A DNA stretch of 64,000 bases from Sphaeramia orbicularis (lineage: Eukaryota; Chordata; Actinopteri; Kurtiformes; Apogonidae). The stretch spans positions 48,223,408 to 48,287,407 of the forward strand of contig NC_043978.1 of assembly GCF_902148855.1 (NCBI RefSeq). Direction: 5' to 3'. How positions within the stretch are numbered: the stretch's first letter is position 1; each line of letters opens with the position of its first letter. The notes below the pieces were generated by a model. It was not told where the DNA came from. It did no database searches and saw only the letters and a program-made list of their open reading frames with translations. Of the stretch, positions 32,738 through 43,235 are shown piece by piece. A program made the translations under genes and the position numbers.

Positions 32738-32796
32738 TTTGTTTTGCTGCTGCTCGGTTATAATCTTTTGCTTCACCAGCAAGTCATGAAGCAAAA
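32738..32796 (-). pseudogene. DUF4806 gene, exon 1 proximal part
   Basis: Acceptor GTTTCATATTCAG, then two bases and LLHDLLVKQKIITEQQQNK. The preceding exon is not recognised. Confidence 0.4.
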
Positions 32797-33031
32797 CTGA
32801 ATATGAAACAAACAAGCAAGAAATAAATTAGTAGTAATATCAAAGTTTTGTCTACGCGTCTGTCTGTGTCTGTCTGTCTGTCTCCTACATGTAGGAGCTT
32901 TGTCCCTTCTGTTCTGAAGTTTAATGTTTGTCTGTCCTGTTTGAACACCAAACTGTTTAAACAGATTGATAAAGGTGTAGTAGAGGGAAAACAACAAAAA
33001 TGTCCCTAGTCTCAAGTGGAATCCTAATATA

Positions 33032-33581
33032 CAGTCTGGGGAAGCAAAATTTACAATATTTTGAGGCAGGGATTGAAAGACAGTGTATGACCAATTAGTT
33101 TATTGAAAGTCATGAGAATTTATTTGCCACAAGAAAATTTACATAATAGAAAATGTTTTTATTCTATGTGTCCTCCTTCTTTCTCAATAACTGCCTTCAC
33201 ACGCTTCCTGAAACTTGCGCAAGTGTTCCTCAAATATTCGGGTGACAACTTCTCCCATTCTTCTTTAATAGTATCTTCCAGACTTTCTCGTAATAGTTTT
33301 GCTCATAGTCATTGTCTTCTTTCCATTATAAACAGTCTTTATGGACACTCCAACTATTTTTGAAATCTCCTTTGGTGTGACGAGTGCATTCAGCAAATCA
33401 CACACTCTTTGACATTTGCTTTCCTGATTACTCATATGGGCAAAAGTTTCTGAAAAGGTATGGATAATAGTGTTAGGTATGCTTATGACATCAATATATG
33501 TTTGGTTTCAAAACAACTGACATAGTGCCTGCTGAGAAAAAACAACTAAATGTTCATTGTAAAGTTTGCTTCCCCACCCTG
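33032..33581 (-). mobile_element. Mariner-type MITE with helix-turn-helix frame
   Basis: Inverted termini CAGTCTGGGGAAGCAAAATT (left) and, at the right end, the complement of CAGGGTGGGGAAGCAAACTT. TA on both sides (33030-33031, 33582-33583). The minus strand begins with a transposase N-terminus, and 33170-33260 looks like the transposase C-terminus, so the middle is deleted. It inserted into the 3' part of the DUF4218-like gene. Confidence 0.8.
33265..33435 (-). pseudogene. Truncated mariner transposase (N-terminal HTH)
   Basis: The ATG opens MSNQESKCQRVCDLLNALVT, then PKEISKIVGVSIKTVYNGKK, and the frame stops after 56 residues where the internal deletion shifts it. The second helix-turn-helix signature (EISKIVGVSIKTVYN) is intact, so the peptide could in principle still bind DNA. 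All catalytic aspartates are lost. Confidence 0.7.
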
Positions 33582-33583
33582 TA

Positions 33584-34240
33584 TTTCATCATATTCCTAT
33601 CAAGCCTTGCACATTTTAAGTCTGATGACAGACTTGAAACAACACGGATGCCAAATTCAGAAGAGTCTAAAGGATAAGTCAAAAAATCTCCTTTCTCGTG
33701 TACTCCTACATAATAAAACCCCTCATGCAGAAGTTTATTTTGTGCTAAAGCAACAGCACTGTTAATTCTAATGCAGTAATCACCACATGAAGTTGTGATA
33801 GTCACACCATCAATCAATAAACGCTTAAACTGTTTTACAGTGTCCATCAAATGAAACACAGGTCCTTCTTTGTGCTGCCCTTTTACTGAAGTTTTCTGTT
33901 TGTCAGTAATGGTTTCCATTTTTGAGACATGTCGGATTATGCCAGTCAAAGGACTGTGTGGTTTTCTGACCATTTTCTTTATTTTATAGAGATAATATTC
34001 AAAAGGAAATCCAGACATGAGATCTAAGTGGCCATGGACTTTAACATCCTCACTGAGGTGAACTAAACCATGAATGTTGTACACAACAAAGTGAACACCA
34101 TATAACTGACTGAAATGGTTCACAAATGAACACAGTAATGCCCTAGCAAAGTTATTCATCACTAAACATAATGATGGGCTAGCAAAAATGTAAATGGAAG
34201 CTGAAAGCAGCATGGAGTTCTTGTAGACCTCCTCAGCCAA
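33584..34240 (-). pseudogene. DUF4218-like (EnSpm/CACTA-type) transposon protein, C-terminal part
   Basis: A minus-strand frame of about 219 codons, open from a stop at 34250-34252 to the mariner MITE. It contains YGVHFVVYNIHGLVHLSEDV, FPFEYYLYKIKKMVRKPHSP and VALAQNKLLHEGFYY. HxLxHLxEDV...G.LD..S.FPFE..L...K..VR is the pattern of the DUF4218-like C-terminal region of EnSpm/CACTA-type transposon proteins. There is no ATG: the frame enters from a lost upstream part. The last 10 codons or so come from the MITE. It is the longest open frame in the window and has no internal stop, so decay is recent or constrained. Confidence 0.6.
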
Positions 34241-34252
34241 CACACCCCTTTA

Positions 34253-34544
34253 AACAACTGGACCTGTGTACAATAGAAAGTGGCTCAAAAAAGATACGAC
34301 AGGACATGACCACAGTCAGCGGTGCTATATTGCCAAGCGTATGCCTAACCCACTATACAACCTGACAGGTATAAGTGGCAAAAGGTCTGACCCTTAATAT
34401 CTCTGTTTTATGGTAATCTATGAGAAATGTAATTAGAAAATTTAATAAAGATTTTTCACTAGTATATTGTTGTAGTACTACTTTGACAATAGTTAATTGT
34501 ATTTAGGATGCTTTTTACTTTTCATCCATTTTTTAAATATTTTT

Positions 34545-34627
<83 letters not shown>

Positions 34628-35335
34628 CTGTCTCTCTCTCTCTCTCTCTCTCTCCTTATGGTAGGGGTGTCTAATCTCGTTCAGTGGTCCAGTAGATTCA
34701 GCGATTCGCAAAGTGATTCAGTGATAAATATATGTTAAAAAATAACAAAAACCAATAAACAGAGGGTTAAAAAAAAAAAAAAGATAAGAAGCTATCAGAT
34801 CAATTCTACTCTCCTATTCCTTTCTATTATGTTCTCTCTGTGTTATAACATTGATATTGTAGTTTTTATCGAATGGGCTGGGTCGGCCTGTTTTACAACA
34901 GTCAAGTTTGCTACCAGTTAGCTTGTTTATTAGCCACCACACAGTTAGCCTACAGATACAGTCACAGTTTAACCATAGTAACCTTAAGGAAAACATCAAC
35001 CTTATCGGATGTTTTAATGAGGCAATGACAGAAAAATCTGATTTTACAATTAACCTTTACTAAGTATACATTTATTTTAATATGTACACACCACAGTGTT
35101 GATCACGCTTTTAAAATGAAGTGGGGGTTCTCTTCTGGGTAGAAATTTCTGCTGTTTCCGCAGTGTTTTGGCTTACAGAATATGCCAAAACACATCCATG
35201 TATGGAATCAGAGGTTGCTGCTCTTTACTCAATCTTCTGGCTTGCCATAAACATGCCATACCATCCCTATACTTGATCCCACTCTTTGCCCAGTCTTTTG
35301 GTTATCCAGACATATGCCATAACTCAGACATATGT
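34253..35335. other. Single-copy interval with microsatellite
   Basis: Apart from the (CTAT)n/(TC)n run, no gene or recognised repeat. Confidence 0.35.
34545..34653. repeat. (CTAT)n followed by (TC)n microsatellite
   Basis: About 20 CTAT units to 34627, then TC dinucleotides. Confidence 0.97.
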
Positions 35336-35622
35336 CAGTCCCTCCAGGAATTTGCGATGTTGCGATCACAACTATTAACGCAAATTCAACCAATCACCGC
35401 GAATTCTGTGCAGCGCTGCAATTTCGTCCAATCACTGCGAATTTTCTGCAAATTTGACTAATCACCTTAGCCCCCTTTGGCCCACCCCTGTCTACCTGAC
35501 ATGTACGTCATCCCGTTCACTTCCTTGTTGACGGTTGAGAAGATGAAGACATATGCGATTCAAAACATTCATATTTACCGACAAATATCACTGCCAAAGT
35601 TCATGCAAGTCAGTTTCCAGAT

Positions 35623-35895
35623 GTGTTACACAAAAGCGGAAGTATACTGTTTTGCACTGCCTGCAATATTGTTGTGGAACACGAACGAAAGTGGCCACTC
35701 CACAGACACTTTTCAACCGCAAAAAACTCAAAGAGATCGGCTGAAACTGGAAGAGGAAAGACAAGACAAGTCCCAATGACAGAGGCTGTTGGATCCAGAA
35801 TAGCAGGAGCTGAAAGGGTCAAGGTTAGCGCAGATATACTTTATAAGGCAATAGAAGAGAAGAATAAAGAATCTGTGGAGGCATGCTTTCCTTTC
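35623..35895 (+). pseudogene. CGGBP1-like BED zinc-finger fragment
   Basis: The frame contains MLHKSGSILFCTACNIVVEH, then ERKWPLHRHFSTAKNSKRS. C-x2-C followed by H-x(3-5)-H, with LFCTxCNxV, closely resembles the N-terminal finger of CGGBP1, itself a domesticated hAT protein. The frame opens upstream into FMQVSFQ-type sequence in another phase. It is truncated by a (GT)n expansion. No hAT dimerisation domain is seen. Confidence 0.6.
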
Positions 35896-35943
35896 TGTGT
35901 GTGTGTGTGTGTGTGTGTGTAACCCATCTAACCCTAACCCTAA
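35895..35943. repeat. (GT)n with telomere-like tail
   Basis: A (GT)n run to 35920 is followed by CTAACCCTAACCCTAAA, two to three vertebrate telomere units (CCCTAA). Confidence 0.8.
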
Positions 35944-35994
35944 ATATACTACTATATCATTAAAGAAGCAAAAGTCATGTGTTGTGTTGTACAA

Positions 35995-36215
35995 ATGTGA
36001 GATGGGGGTGGGATTACATGTTTTCTTCTTCCCACTCCTTTCTCAGCAGTACATATTGAATTTATTTTGTTATTACCAGTGTACGTGGCAATTGTTATTT
36101 TGTCTTGATCATCTTTATTAATGTATTTGCTTTGATATGAGTTCCTTGTACACAAAAAATGTTTACATTTTTCTTCTGCTCAAAACAAATAAATGAATGA
36201 ATGAATGAAAAAAAA
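35995..36215 (+). mobile_element. LINE 3'-end remnant
   Basis: GGGGGTGGGATTACATG and TTCTTCCCACTCC, then CAAATAAATGAATGAATGAA and an A-run. The opposite-strand region 54540-54620 is related. The target-site-primed tail style fits a non-LTR element. Confidence 0.5.
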
Positions 36216-36595
36216 AGCCTGTTTTGTTTAAAATCATGGCTTCCTGGTGCTTTTTAAGGCTAAAAACTCAAAAAAGACTGTTCTAGGTCATTTGAAATTG
36301 CCCATGTTCCTGTGACTTTAATAAAAGAAGCCTCAAATGCACACAACTTTCACCGCAATTTTTTGGAAAAGTTGCTGCAAAATCAAGAATTTTAGACCAC
36401 AATAATTTCAAAAAATCCTGCGAAATCCAGAAGGGACTGATAAATAACGTACTGCATGTATTTGGATGAAAGTGATGTTGTTCTCCATTGCATTTGTATA
36501 TATGAGTTATTTATAACAAAAAATATTTGCTATAACTGTGTAACAGCACAACAGGAAAGAGAAAAACTAAGGATCAGGCTCTCAGGTTGTGTGAA

Positions 36596-37928
36596 CCTAT
36601 GCTCTCATTGGCTGATGTTCTGTGACGCTGCGCTCTGATTGGCTGACGTTCTGTGACACTGCACTCTGATTGGCTGACGTTCTGTGACGCTGTACTCTCA
36701 TTGGCTGACGTTTTGTGACGCTGCGCTCTGATTGGCTGACGTTCTGTGACGCTGCGCTCTGATTGGCTGATGTTCTGTGACGCTGCGCTCTGATTGGCTG
36801 ACGGTCTGTGACGCTGCGCTCTAATCGGCTGACATTCTGTGACACTATGCTCTGATTGGCTGGCGTTCTGTGATGCTCCGCTCTCATTGGCTGACAATCT
36901 GTGACGCTCTACTCTGATTGGCTGGCATTGTGTGAAGCTACAGTCTTATTGGCTGGTGTTCTGTGACGCTGCACTCTCATTGGCTGACGGTCTGTGATGC
37001 TATGCTCTGATTGGCTGGCGTTCTGTGACGCTGCGCTCTCATTGGCTGATGTTCTGTGACACTGCATTCTCATTGGCAGGTGTTCTGTGATGCTCTGCTC
37101 TCATTGGCTGATGTTCTGTGACGCTCTACTCTGATTAGCTGGCGTTGTGTGAAGCTACGCTCTTATTGGCTGGTGTTCTGTGACGCTGCACTGTCATTGG
37201 CTGGGGTTCCATGACGCTTTGCTCTGATTGGCTGATGTTCTGTGACGCTTCGCTCTGATTGGCTGGCATTCTGTGACAGTGTGCTCTGATTGGCTGGCGT
37301 TCTGTGACACTGCAGTCTCATTGGCTGACATTCTGTGACGCTTCGCACTCATTGGCTGGTGCTCTGTGACACTCCACTCTCATTGGCCGATGTTCTGTGA
37401 TGCTTTGCTCTGATTGGTTGACGTTCTGTGACGCTGCGCTCTCATTGGCTGGCGTTCTGTGATGCTGTGCTCTCATTGGCTGACGTTCTGTGATGCTCCG
37501 CTCTGATTGGCTGGCGTTCTGTGACGCTCCACTCTGATTGGCTGGCATTCTTAGACGCTGCGTTCTGATTGGCTGAAGTTCTGTGACGCTGCGCTCTGTT
37601 TGGCTGATGTTCTGTGACGCTACGCTCTCATTGACTGGTGTTCTCTGACGCTGCGTTCTCATTGGCTGACGTTCTGTGACGCTCTGCTCTCAATGGCTGA
37701 CGTTCCGTGATGCTGCGCTCTCATTGGCCAGCATTCCATGACGCGCGCTCTCATTGGCTGGTGTTCAGTGACGCTGCGCTCTCATTGGCCGGACTTCCGT
37801 GACGCTGCGCTCTCATTGGCTGACGTTTTGTGACGCTGCACTCTCATTGGCCGGCGTTCTGTCGTGCTTTACTCTCATTGGCTGACGTTCTGTGACGCTG
37901 CGCTCTCATTGGGTGGTGTTCTGTAACA
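36596..37928. repeat. Minisatellite, 31-bp unit, about 43 copies
   Basis: The unit is ATTGGCTGACGTTCTGTGAC followed by GCTGCGCTCTG, with single-base variants throughout. Every unit carries ATTGG (an inverted CCAAT box) and many carry TGACG (a CRE half site). Several frames on the minus strand stay open, but this is a by-product of the unit. The right end runs directly into a truncated TTAA-B element. Confidence 0.97.
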
Positions 37929-38123
37929 CTGTTCTGTTTCCATGGTAACTATGGAGCCTCTGAACGTCCAAATGGGTCATATCTGACGACCGTGAAAAGA
38001 TAACAAACTGTATTTTACACCAGTTATTTACATGTATTGATAGAATTAGTCGATCAAAAGGTATGAAACAGTTTAGATCAGTAGATGGTTTTAGTCTCCA
38101 GTGGTTGCTTGGGTCTTTAATGG
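37929..38123 (-). mobile_element. TTAA-B MITE, partial copy 4
   Basis: TTTCCATGGTAACTATGGAG onward to GGTCTTTAATGG and TTAA (38124-38127). The left half is replaced by the 31-bp minisatellite. Confidence 0.65.
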
Positions 38124-38127
38124 TTAA

Positions 38128-39916
38128 AGAGAACAACTTTATACAAGGACAGAGGACTTCTTTGTGGATTGTAAATAGTATACGGGTAAATTTGACCTTT
38201 TTGGCCTATTGTGGCGTTTCTAGAATTAAATTGTTGCTACTTCAGGACTTCCATATTTTATTATTTATTCTTTTGACAGATAAAAATTACCTGAAATGAG
38301 AATAAAAATATTTTTAGGAAATTGAGGATATTTTTTCCTGAATTTTGTTGTTTCAAATTGTGTTTTCAAATGCACCTGCTGACCTTTTAGGACTTATCCC
38401 TCTGATATGCATCAGTCAGAACGCTAATATTCCCTCAGTCCGGTAAATGGCTGATAAAGAATGCAGCATTGCAGTAATGACTGGCCACCACTTCATCACA
38501 GAGAAGCGAACCACTGGACATTTTTTGGCAACATCATCCCACACCTTCATTTGATCCTCATTTATCATCATGTCCTTGAATCTAATAAACAAGATGGGCT
38601 TTTGCTGCCACTTCCTCCAATATAATATTCAGTTCATTTGGCTGAAATGCTTCTTTTCACTTTGCAGTAAATTTTTCTTTTCTTTTTCTTTTTTCTTTTT
38701 CTTCCTCTATTCACCTATTTCTATGTTCTTTTTATCTGCCTGCTGATAGAGTTCATATTATGCAACAAGGCTGAGCTGATGAAAATGTCACAACACTTGA
38801 AATGATATCACTATTTAGCAACTGCAAGAGATGTGACTAATAGAGTTTAAAAGATTCGTCTCAACATTCGAGGTTAATTCTTCATTTGTGCTTGTAGGCT
38901 AAAAAATAGCATAATTCAAATCACTCATCAGTCCATTATCTTGTAAAACAGGTATTATATAGAAGAAAGGCATCAATGCATTAAGCTATAATTTAACATT
39001 AGGCTACATTTACATAATGCACTTAACGGATGACTCCAAATGGGGGAAAAAAGGATATTTCTATTGTGTCAAACACTGTGTGTATAGCATTTCTCACAGT
39101 CTGATCAATGAAGTTACTTAGTTTCAGCCATTTTAACATTTCCACAGCATTTCAGCTTTTCAACTTTTTTTCGCTGTTAACTTTTTTTTTTTTAAACAAC
39201 TTCATTTATCATTTTTCCATAACAATTCCATCATTAAGGCATTTCTTACACAACTTGTGAACTTGTCTCCCCACCATCCAGGTGGCATCCCTACAAATAC
39301 ATCCATATAAACGCACGTTTCAGAATTTTATTTTATTTTTTTTAAATACAAGTGTGATCATAATTGCTAAAATGTTAACACAGACATGTTCGTTACAGTT
39401 TTTCTCTTAACTTGAGACTCTTAAAATAATCAAAATGTAGAAATATGTGGAGTTTTACATACGTAGGAACCATATACAACTTTCAACACAGTATTTAATC
39501 ACCAAAACCAGCCCAGTCCCTGCCAAAATAAACATTTATGAGGGAAGCTAAGTGGGGAGGAGACTATGTACAGTAGACAGTGTTATTTATTTTACATGTG
39601 GAAGAATTATTAATACTGTTGTTGGTTTAAGAGGTGAAGGCGAGGCTGATAAGTTAATGTTTCCTAACAATCTGATCTAAACAATGACTCATTCTTTTCA
39701 GGTTATACAGTAGTAATGACAGCAGAAGTTAGACACAGTATGATGATGATGATGATGATGATAAATCTGATATAAACATATGGTGTCAGGTGAACTGTTT
39801 CTATACGGAAAATGTCTCTTTGTACGTCAATGTTAGGATGATTATGAGTCTATTTATATGTGTCTGAGCTTTCATTTTAAGATGGGATTTGATAGAAGCA
39901 TTTCAGATAATCTCAG
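38128..39916. other. Single-copy interval
   Basis: No exon is recognised. (GAT)n at 39741-39762. Confidence 0.35.
39741..39762. repeat. (GAT)n microsatellite
   Basis: Seven GAT units. Confidence 0.9.
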
Positions 39917-41305
39917 TAGTTAGTGCATCGATTTTAACTCATAAAGACCCAAACATCCACCCTCGTCCAAAACCATCTACTGATCTACACTGTTTAATAC
40001 ATGTTGATCCACTAATCCTATCAATACATGTAAATAATTGGTGTAAAATGCAGTTTGTCATCTTTTCATGGTCATCAGATATGACCCATTTGGACGTTGA
40101 GAGGCTTTGTGGTTACCATGGAAACACTGCCATCTTCTACAACATTGATTCACCAGTAAAACCCATAGAGTTGGATCAATGACAGTGGATGGAAATACTG
40201 GGTTTATGTTCAGTTAATGATAGATTTTCCTGTGAAAGTCACTTTTTCTTCAGTTTTCTGTGTTTTTGATATAATAATCTTTACTTTAATCTGAGCTTTT
40301 ATGAACATCTACATGATCAGTGAAATTAAATATGGGAAAGTACTTGATTTACACAGAAAAAAAAACGCAAAATACAGAGGATAATATTATAATAAATGGT
40401 GATAAATCACTTGGGAACTGCCATAAAAGTAACACAGTCTTTATGGCTAGTGAACATGGAAACACCGTCATCTTCTATAACATTCATTCACCAGTAAAAC
40501 CCATGGAGCTGGATCAATGACAGTGGATGGAGACACTGGGTTTATGTTCAGTTAATGATATATTTTACTGAAAAAGGCACTTTTTCTTCAGTTTTCTGTG
40601 ATTTTCATATAATAACCTTTGAATTTACTCTGAGATTTGATGAACATCTACATGATCAGTACGTTAAATATAAAAAAAAATGCCAGCTTTTTACTGAAGA
40701 AATGCAAAATAAAGAGAATAATAGTACAATAAACAGTGATAAATCTTTTAAAAATGGTGAACATAGAGGAAAAATTCATTTGCGAACTGCTATAAAAGTC
40801 GCATTGGGTCTTTATGGGTTAACCACAACCTTGCAATGTTTTAACTCAATAAACCTGGTAACATAAGTGATAATCATTGGAAGAAAGCCTTGTTTTGCCT
40901 TCCAGGTTCCAGGTATTGCGATAAATATATGACATCACATGGAAATAGTGAATATGAATTTTTCACAAATATGCCTGAAGCATTTTGGATGGAAGATGTC
41001 TCCAATTAAAAACATTTTGTGACACAACATCCAGTAATAACTACTATTACAATATTACCATAGAGAGGTAAGGTTCTGCTTCTCCTGTTGTGCCCTTGAG
41101 GACCCTGATTTGCAAAAAATACAAATTGTGGACAAAGGGAAGAAAAAGAAAAATATTAGACCCTATTTGAATGGTTTCACTATTAACACATATATGTTTG
41201 TCAGTGTAAAATAGAAGTTTATATTTGAAGAAAGACTGTTGTGGTAAAGGTTGTATACAGGTTACACCAATACCAAAGCCCCTACCTCACCTCGTTCTTT
41301 CGGAG
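39917..41305 (+). repeat. Duplicated segment, copy 2, with TTAA-B insertion
   Basis: The left block (AGTTAGTGCATCGATTTTAA) and everything from 40823 to 41305 match 22465-22592, 23230-23346 and 24889-25150. Copy 2 lacks the Harbinger and LTR insertions of copy 1 but has a TTAA-B MITE where copy 1 has only TTAA (22485-22488). Confidence 0.75.
39938..40818 (+). mobile_element. TTAA-B MITE, copy 5, with internal duplication
   Basis: TTAA at 39934-39937 and 40819-40822 flank CTCATAAAGACCC and GGGTCTTTATGGG. The element is longer than usual because the stretch from GGAAACACCGTCATCTTC to the poly-A-rich part occurs twice. It carries the family frame to 40182 (SPVKPIELDQ) and a second partial frame ending at 40520 (SPVKPMELDQ). 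Confidence 0.8.
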
Positions 41306-41462
41306 CGAGATGATAAAATGTTAACGGGGGTGAAAATCATTCTAAGTGTGGTCATATTGAAGCTGCACAGACATCTACAGTGACTGTGAGAAGATTATGG
41401 AGGGCAACAGTTAAGATCAAGTCACCTCCATGACTTTCGGGTGTATAGTCTTTATATTTATG

Positions 41463-41832
41463 CACAGTCGCGTAAAAAATTATTAGACCATCAAAAGTCA
41501 TCAAAAAAAGTGGTTATGCAATCAAGTACTAACTCCTGTGTGTATCATGTGACCAAAACAGACAGAAAAGAAAACATGGAATGTCTAAAAGCCCTATTTT
41601 TATCAGTACAAGACCACAGCTATTGATGTAAGAACTGAAGTGATTTTGGTTATTATCAAGAAAACCGTGGAAAATGGATAGATATCAGCTCTGAAATTAA
41701 ACTCCTATGAGCTATATTTGTTGCTATCATTATATTTCTCCAAAAACTATTTACCTTTAGTTGTATCAGGTATCAAAATGTATAAGAAATTGAAAAAAAA
41801 CAAGGGTGGTCTAACAATGTTTTCTGCGACTG
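41463..41832. mobile_element. Tc1-like MITE (TTATTAGACCA termini)
   Basis: Inverted termini CACAGTCGCGTAAAAAATTA with TTAGACCA, and TGGTCTAACAATGTTTTCTG with CGACTGT. Non-coding. The flanking TA is degraded. Confidence 0.7.
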
Positions 41833-42110
41833 TCTGATACTTCCACAATTTTACCACAAATCTCAGCTTTCGTGACTTGTAAAATTATCTTTTAAAACTT
41901 CATATGTGTAAATGATGCATAATTTATATAGGATCAAAAATGATGTGTGTTTCACCATTGACTGTAACACTTTTTTTCTGAAATACCACAAAAATGGAGT
42001 TTAACCATTCACAAATGTGGGTATTGTACATTAAAGACTTCCATGCACTGCAATGCATTTACATTTTTCACTTAGGAGTAAAGTAGTGTTATGCTTTTGT
42101 TTGCTTTTAA

Positions 42111-43231
42111 CCCTATAACGCCAAATGTGTCATATTTGATACATGAGTTTTGAAGCCCTCTACATCACAGGTGTCAAACATGTGGCCCGGGGGCCAAATC
42201 CGGCCCGCCAAAGGGTCCAATCCAGCCCCTGGGATGAATTTGTGAAATACAAAAATTACACTGAAGATATTAAAAATCAAGGATGTTGAAATCATTTTAG
42301 GTCAATTCAGTCTAAAGTGGATCAGACAAGTAAAATACTATCATAATAACCTATAAATAATGAAAACTGCAAATTTTCCTCTTCGTTTTAGTGCAAAAAA
42401 AGTAAAATTATATTAAAAAAAATGTACATTTACAGACTATCCTTTTACAAAAAAATATGAATAACCTGAACAAATATGAACAATCTGAAAAGTCTGAAAT
42501 TCTACCTATTACTAAATCTGTAAGCTGTGACTCACATGTATAAATGATCAACTAAGGCGTAATATTGTTAACATTGCACTTTGTTTCTTAAGAATTTTCC
42601 ACTTGTTCATATTTGTTCATGTTATGTTCAAGTACGGTTCGTAGATGTAAACATTTTCATTACGGAATTTTACTTTTTTCACTCAAAAACACAGAGAAAA
42701 CTTTGGAGTTCACGTTATTTATAAGTTCTTATCCTATTATTTATATTATTTTACTGGTCCGGCCCACTTTGGATCATATTAGACTGAATGTGGCCCCTGA
42801 ACTAAAATGAGTTTGACACCCCTGCTCTACATGATCAGTGTGATTTTTTTTCTTGAAAACCTGATGTATACAATTAGATACATGCAATACACAGATAATC
42901 CACCGGGGGCAGGAATTCGTTCACCACAGACCTTTCCAGTGACACTACAAGTTTGTCATTAATGAGGAAGGAGGAAGAACTTTGACAATTTTGAAAAGGA
43001 ATTACCAATTTGTTAGGCATGTTTGTGTTATATTATGTTTTTGTTTGTTCAAAAAGAATAATATTTGAGCATTGAGACCCAATGTATTAAATATGATACA
43101 AAATTTAAACTTATACATGAAAATTGGCATTTGAAAAAAAAAAATTGGGTTGTTCAGAAGGACCAATAAAGGTTCCAGTTTCAAAGAACTGGAATTTTCT
43201 GTCATGATTTAATGGTTCAGGCTTTACAAGG
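42111..43231. mobile_element. TTAA-C piggyBac-like MITE with nested hAT
   Basis: TTAA at 42107-42110 and 43232-43235. Left end CCCTATAACGCCAAATGTG; right end reads, on the minus strand, CCTTGTAAAGCCTGAACC. Without the nested hAT (659 bp plus 8 bp) it is about 450 bp. Confidence 0.65.
42166..42824 (+). mobile_element. hAT MITE (CAGGGGTGTC family), copy 4
   Basis: Termini CACAGGTGTCAAACATGTGG and GAGTTTGACACCCCTG, with a perfect 8-bp duplication CTCTACAT (42158-42165, 42825-42832). Nested in TTAA-C. Confidence 0.88.
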
Positions 43232-43235
43232 TTAA

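Larger units (their letters stand above)
30493..32796 (-). pseudogene. Dismembered DUF4806-type transposon gene
   Basis: Pieces of one protein lie in order on the minus strand. 32796-32738 (acceptor ATATTCAG) encodes LLHDLLVKQKIITEQQQNK. 32128-31972 encodes MVPDLHAAMHSITNPSTSTE through LEGDLQSIPGLKTDL, donor TTG|GTGAGC. 31390-31324 encodes VTWCGLNGKLAFERLQLKAV, donor G|GTAAGT. 31218-31176 encodes DTVRRNPTCSAVVN and 30566-30493 encodes SEIAQATKKWFYWAGDRDHE. Phases agree across the last junctions (G|AT = Asp). GK-AF-L-L--VV-DAVR-NP ... KW---A-DRD-G is the pattern I remember for DUF4806 proteins, which accompany DUF4218-like transposon proteins such as the one just upstream (33584-34240). A G element lies in the first exon, a hAT in the third. 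No database was searched. Confidence 0.55.
35336..36439 (+). mobile_element. hAT element with CGGBP1-like zinc-finger frame
   Basis: Termini CAGTCCCTCCAGGAATTTGC and CCTGCGAAATCCAGAAGGGA with CTG are inverted. The flanks do not show a clean 8-bp duplication. The inside encodes a BED-type zinc-finger fragment (35623-35895) and holds a (GT)n run and a LINE tail inserted later. Confidence 0.65.

Noticed and set aside
34508-34738. Frame with repeated YLSI and LS residues
   Set aside because: Translation of the (CTAT)n/(TC)n microsatellite.
36574-37662. Minus-strand frames rich in ASQN/QSER repeats
   Set aside because: By-product of the 31-bp minisatellite. Several frames are open at once and none has splice sites or a promoter.
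36596-37928. Regular repeats resembling a CRISPR array
   Set aside because: There are no unique spacers, the units are directly adjacent, and the genome is a vertebrate's.
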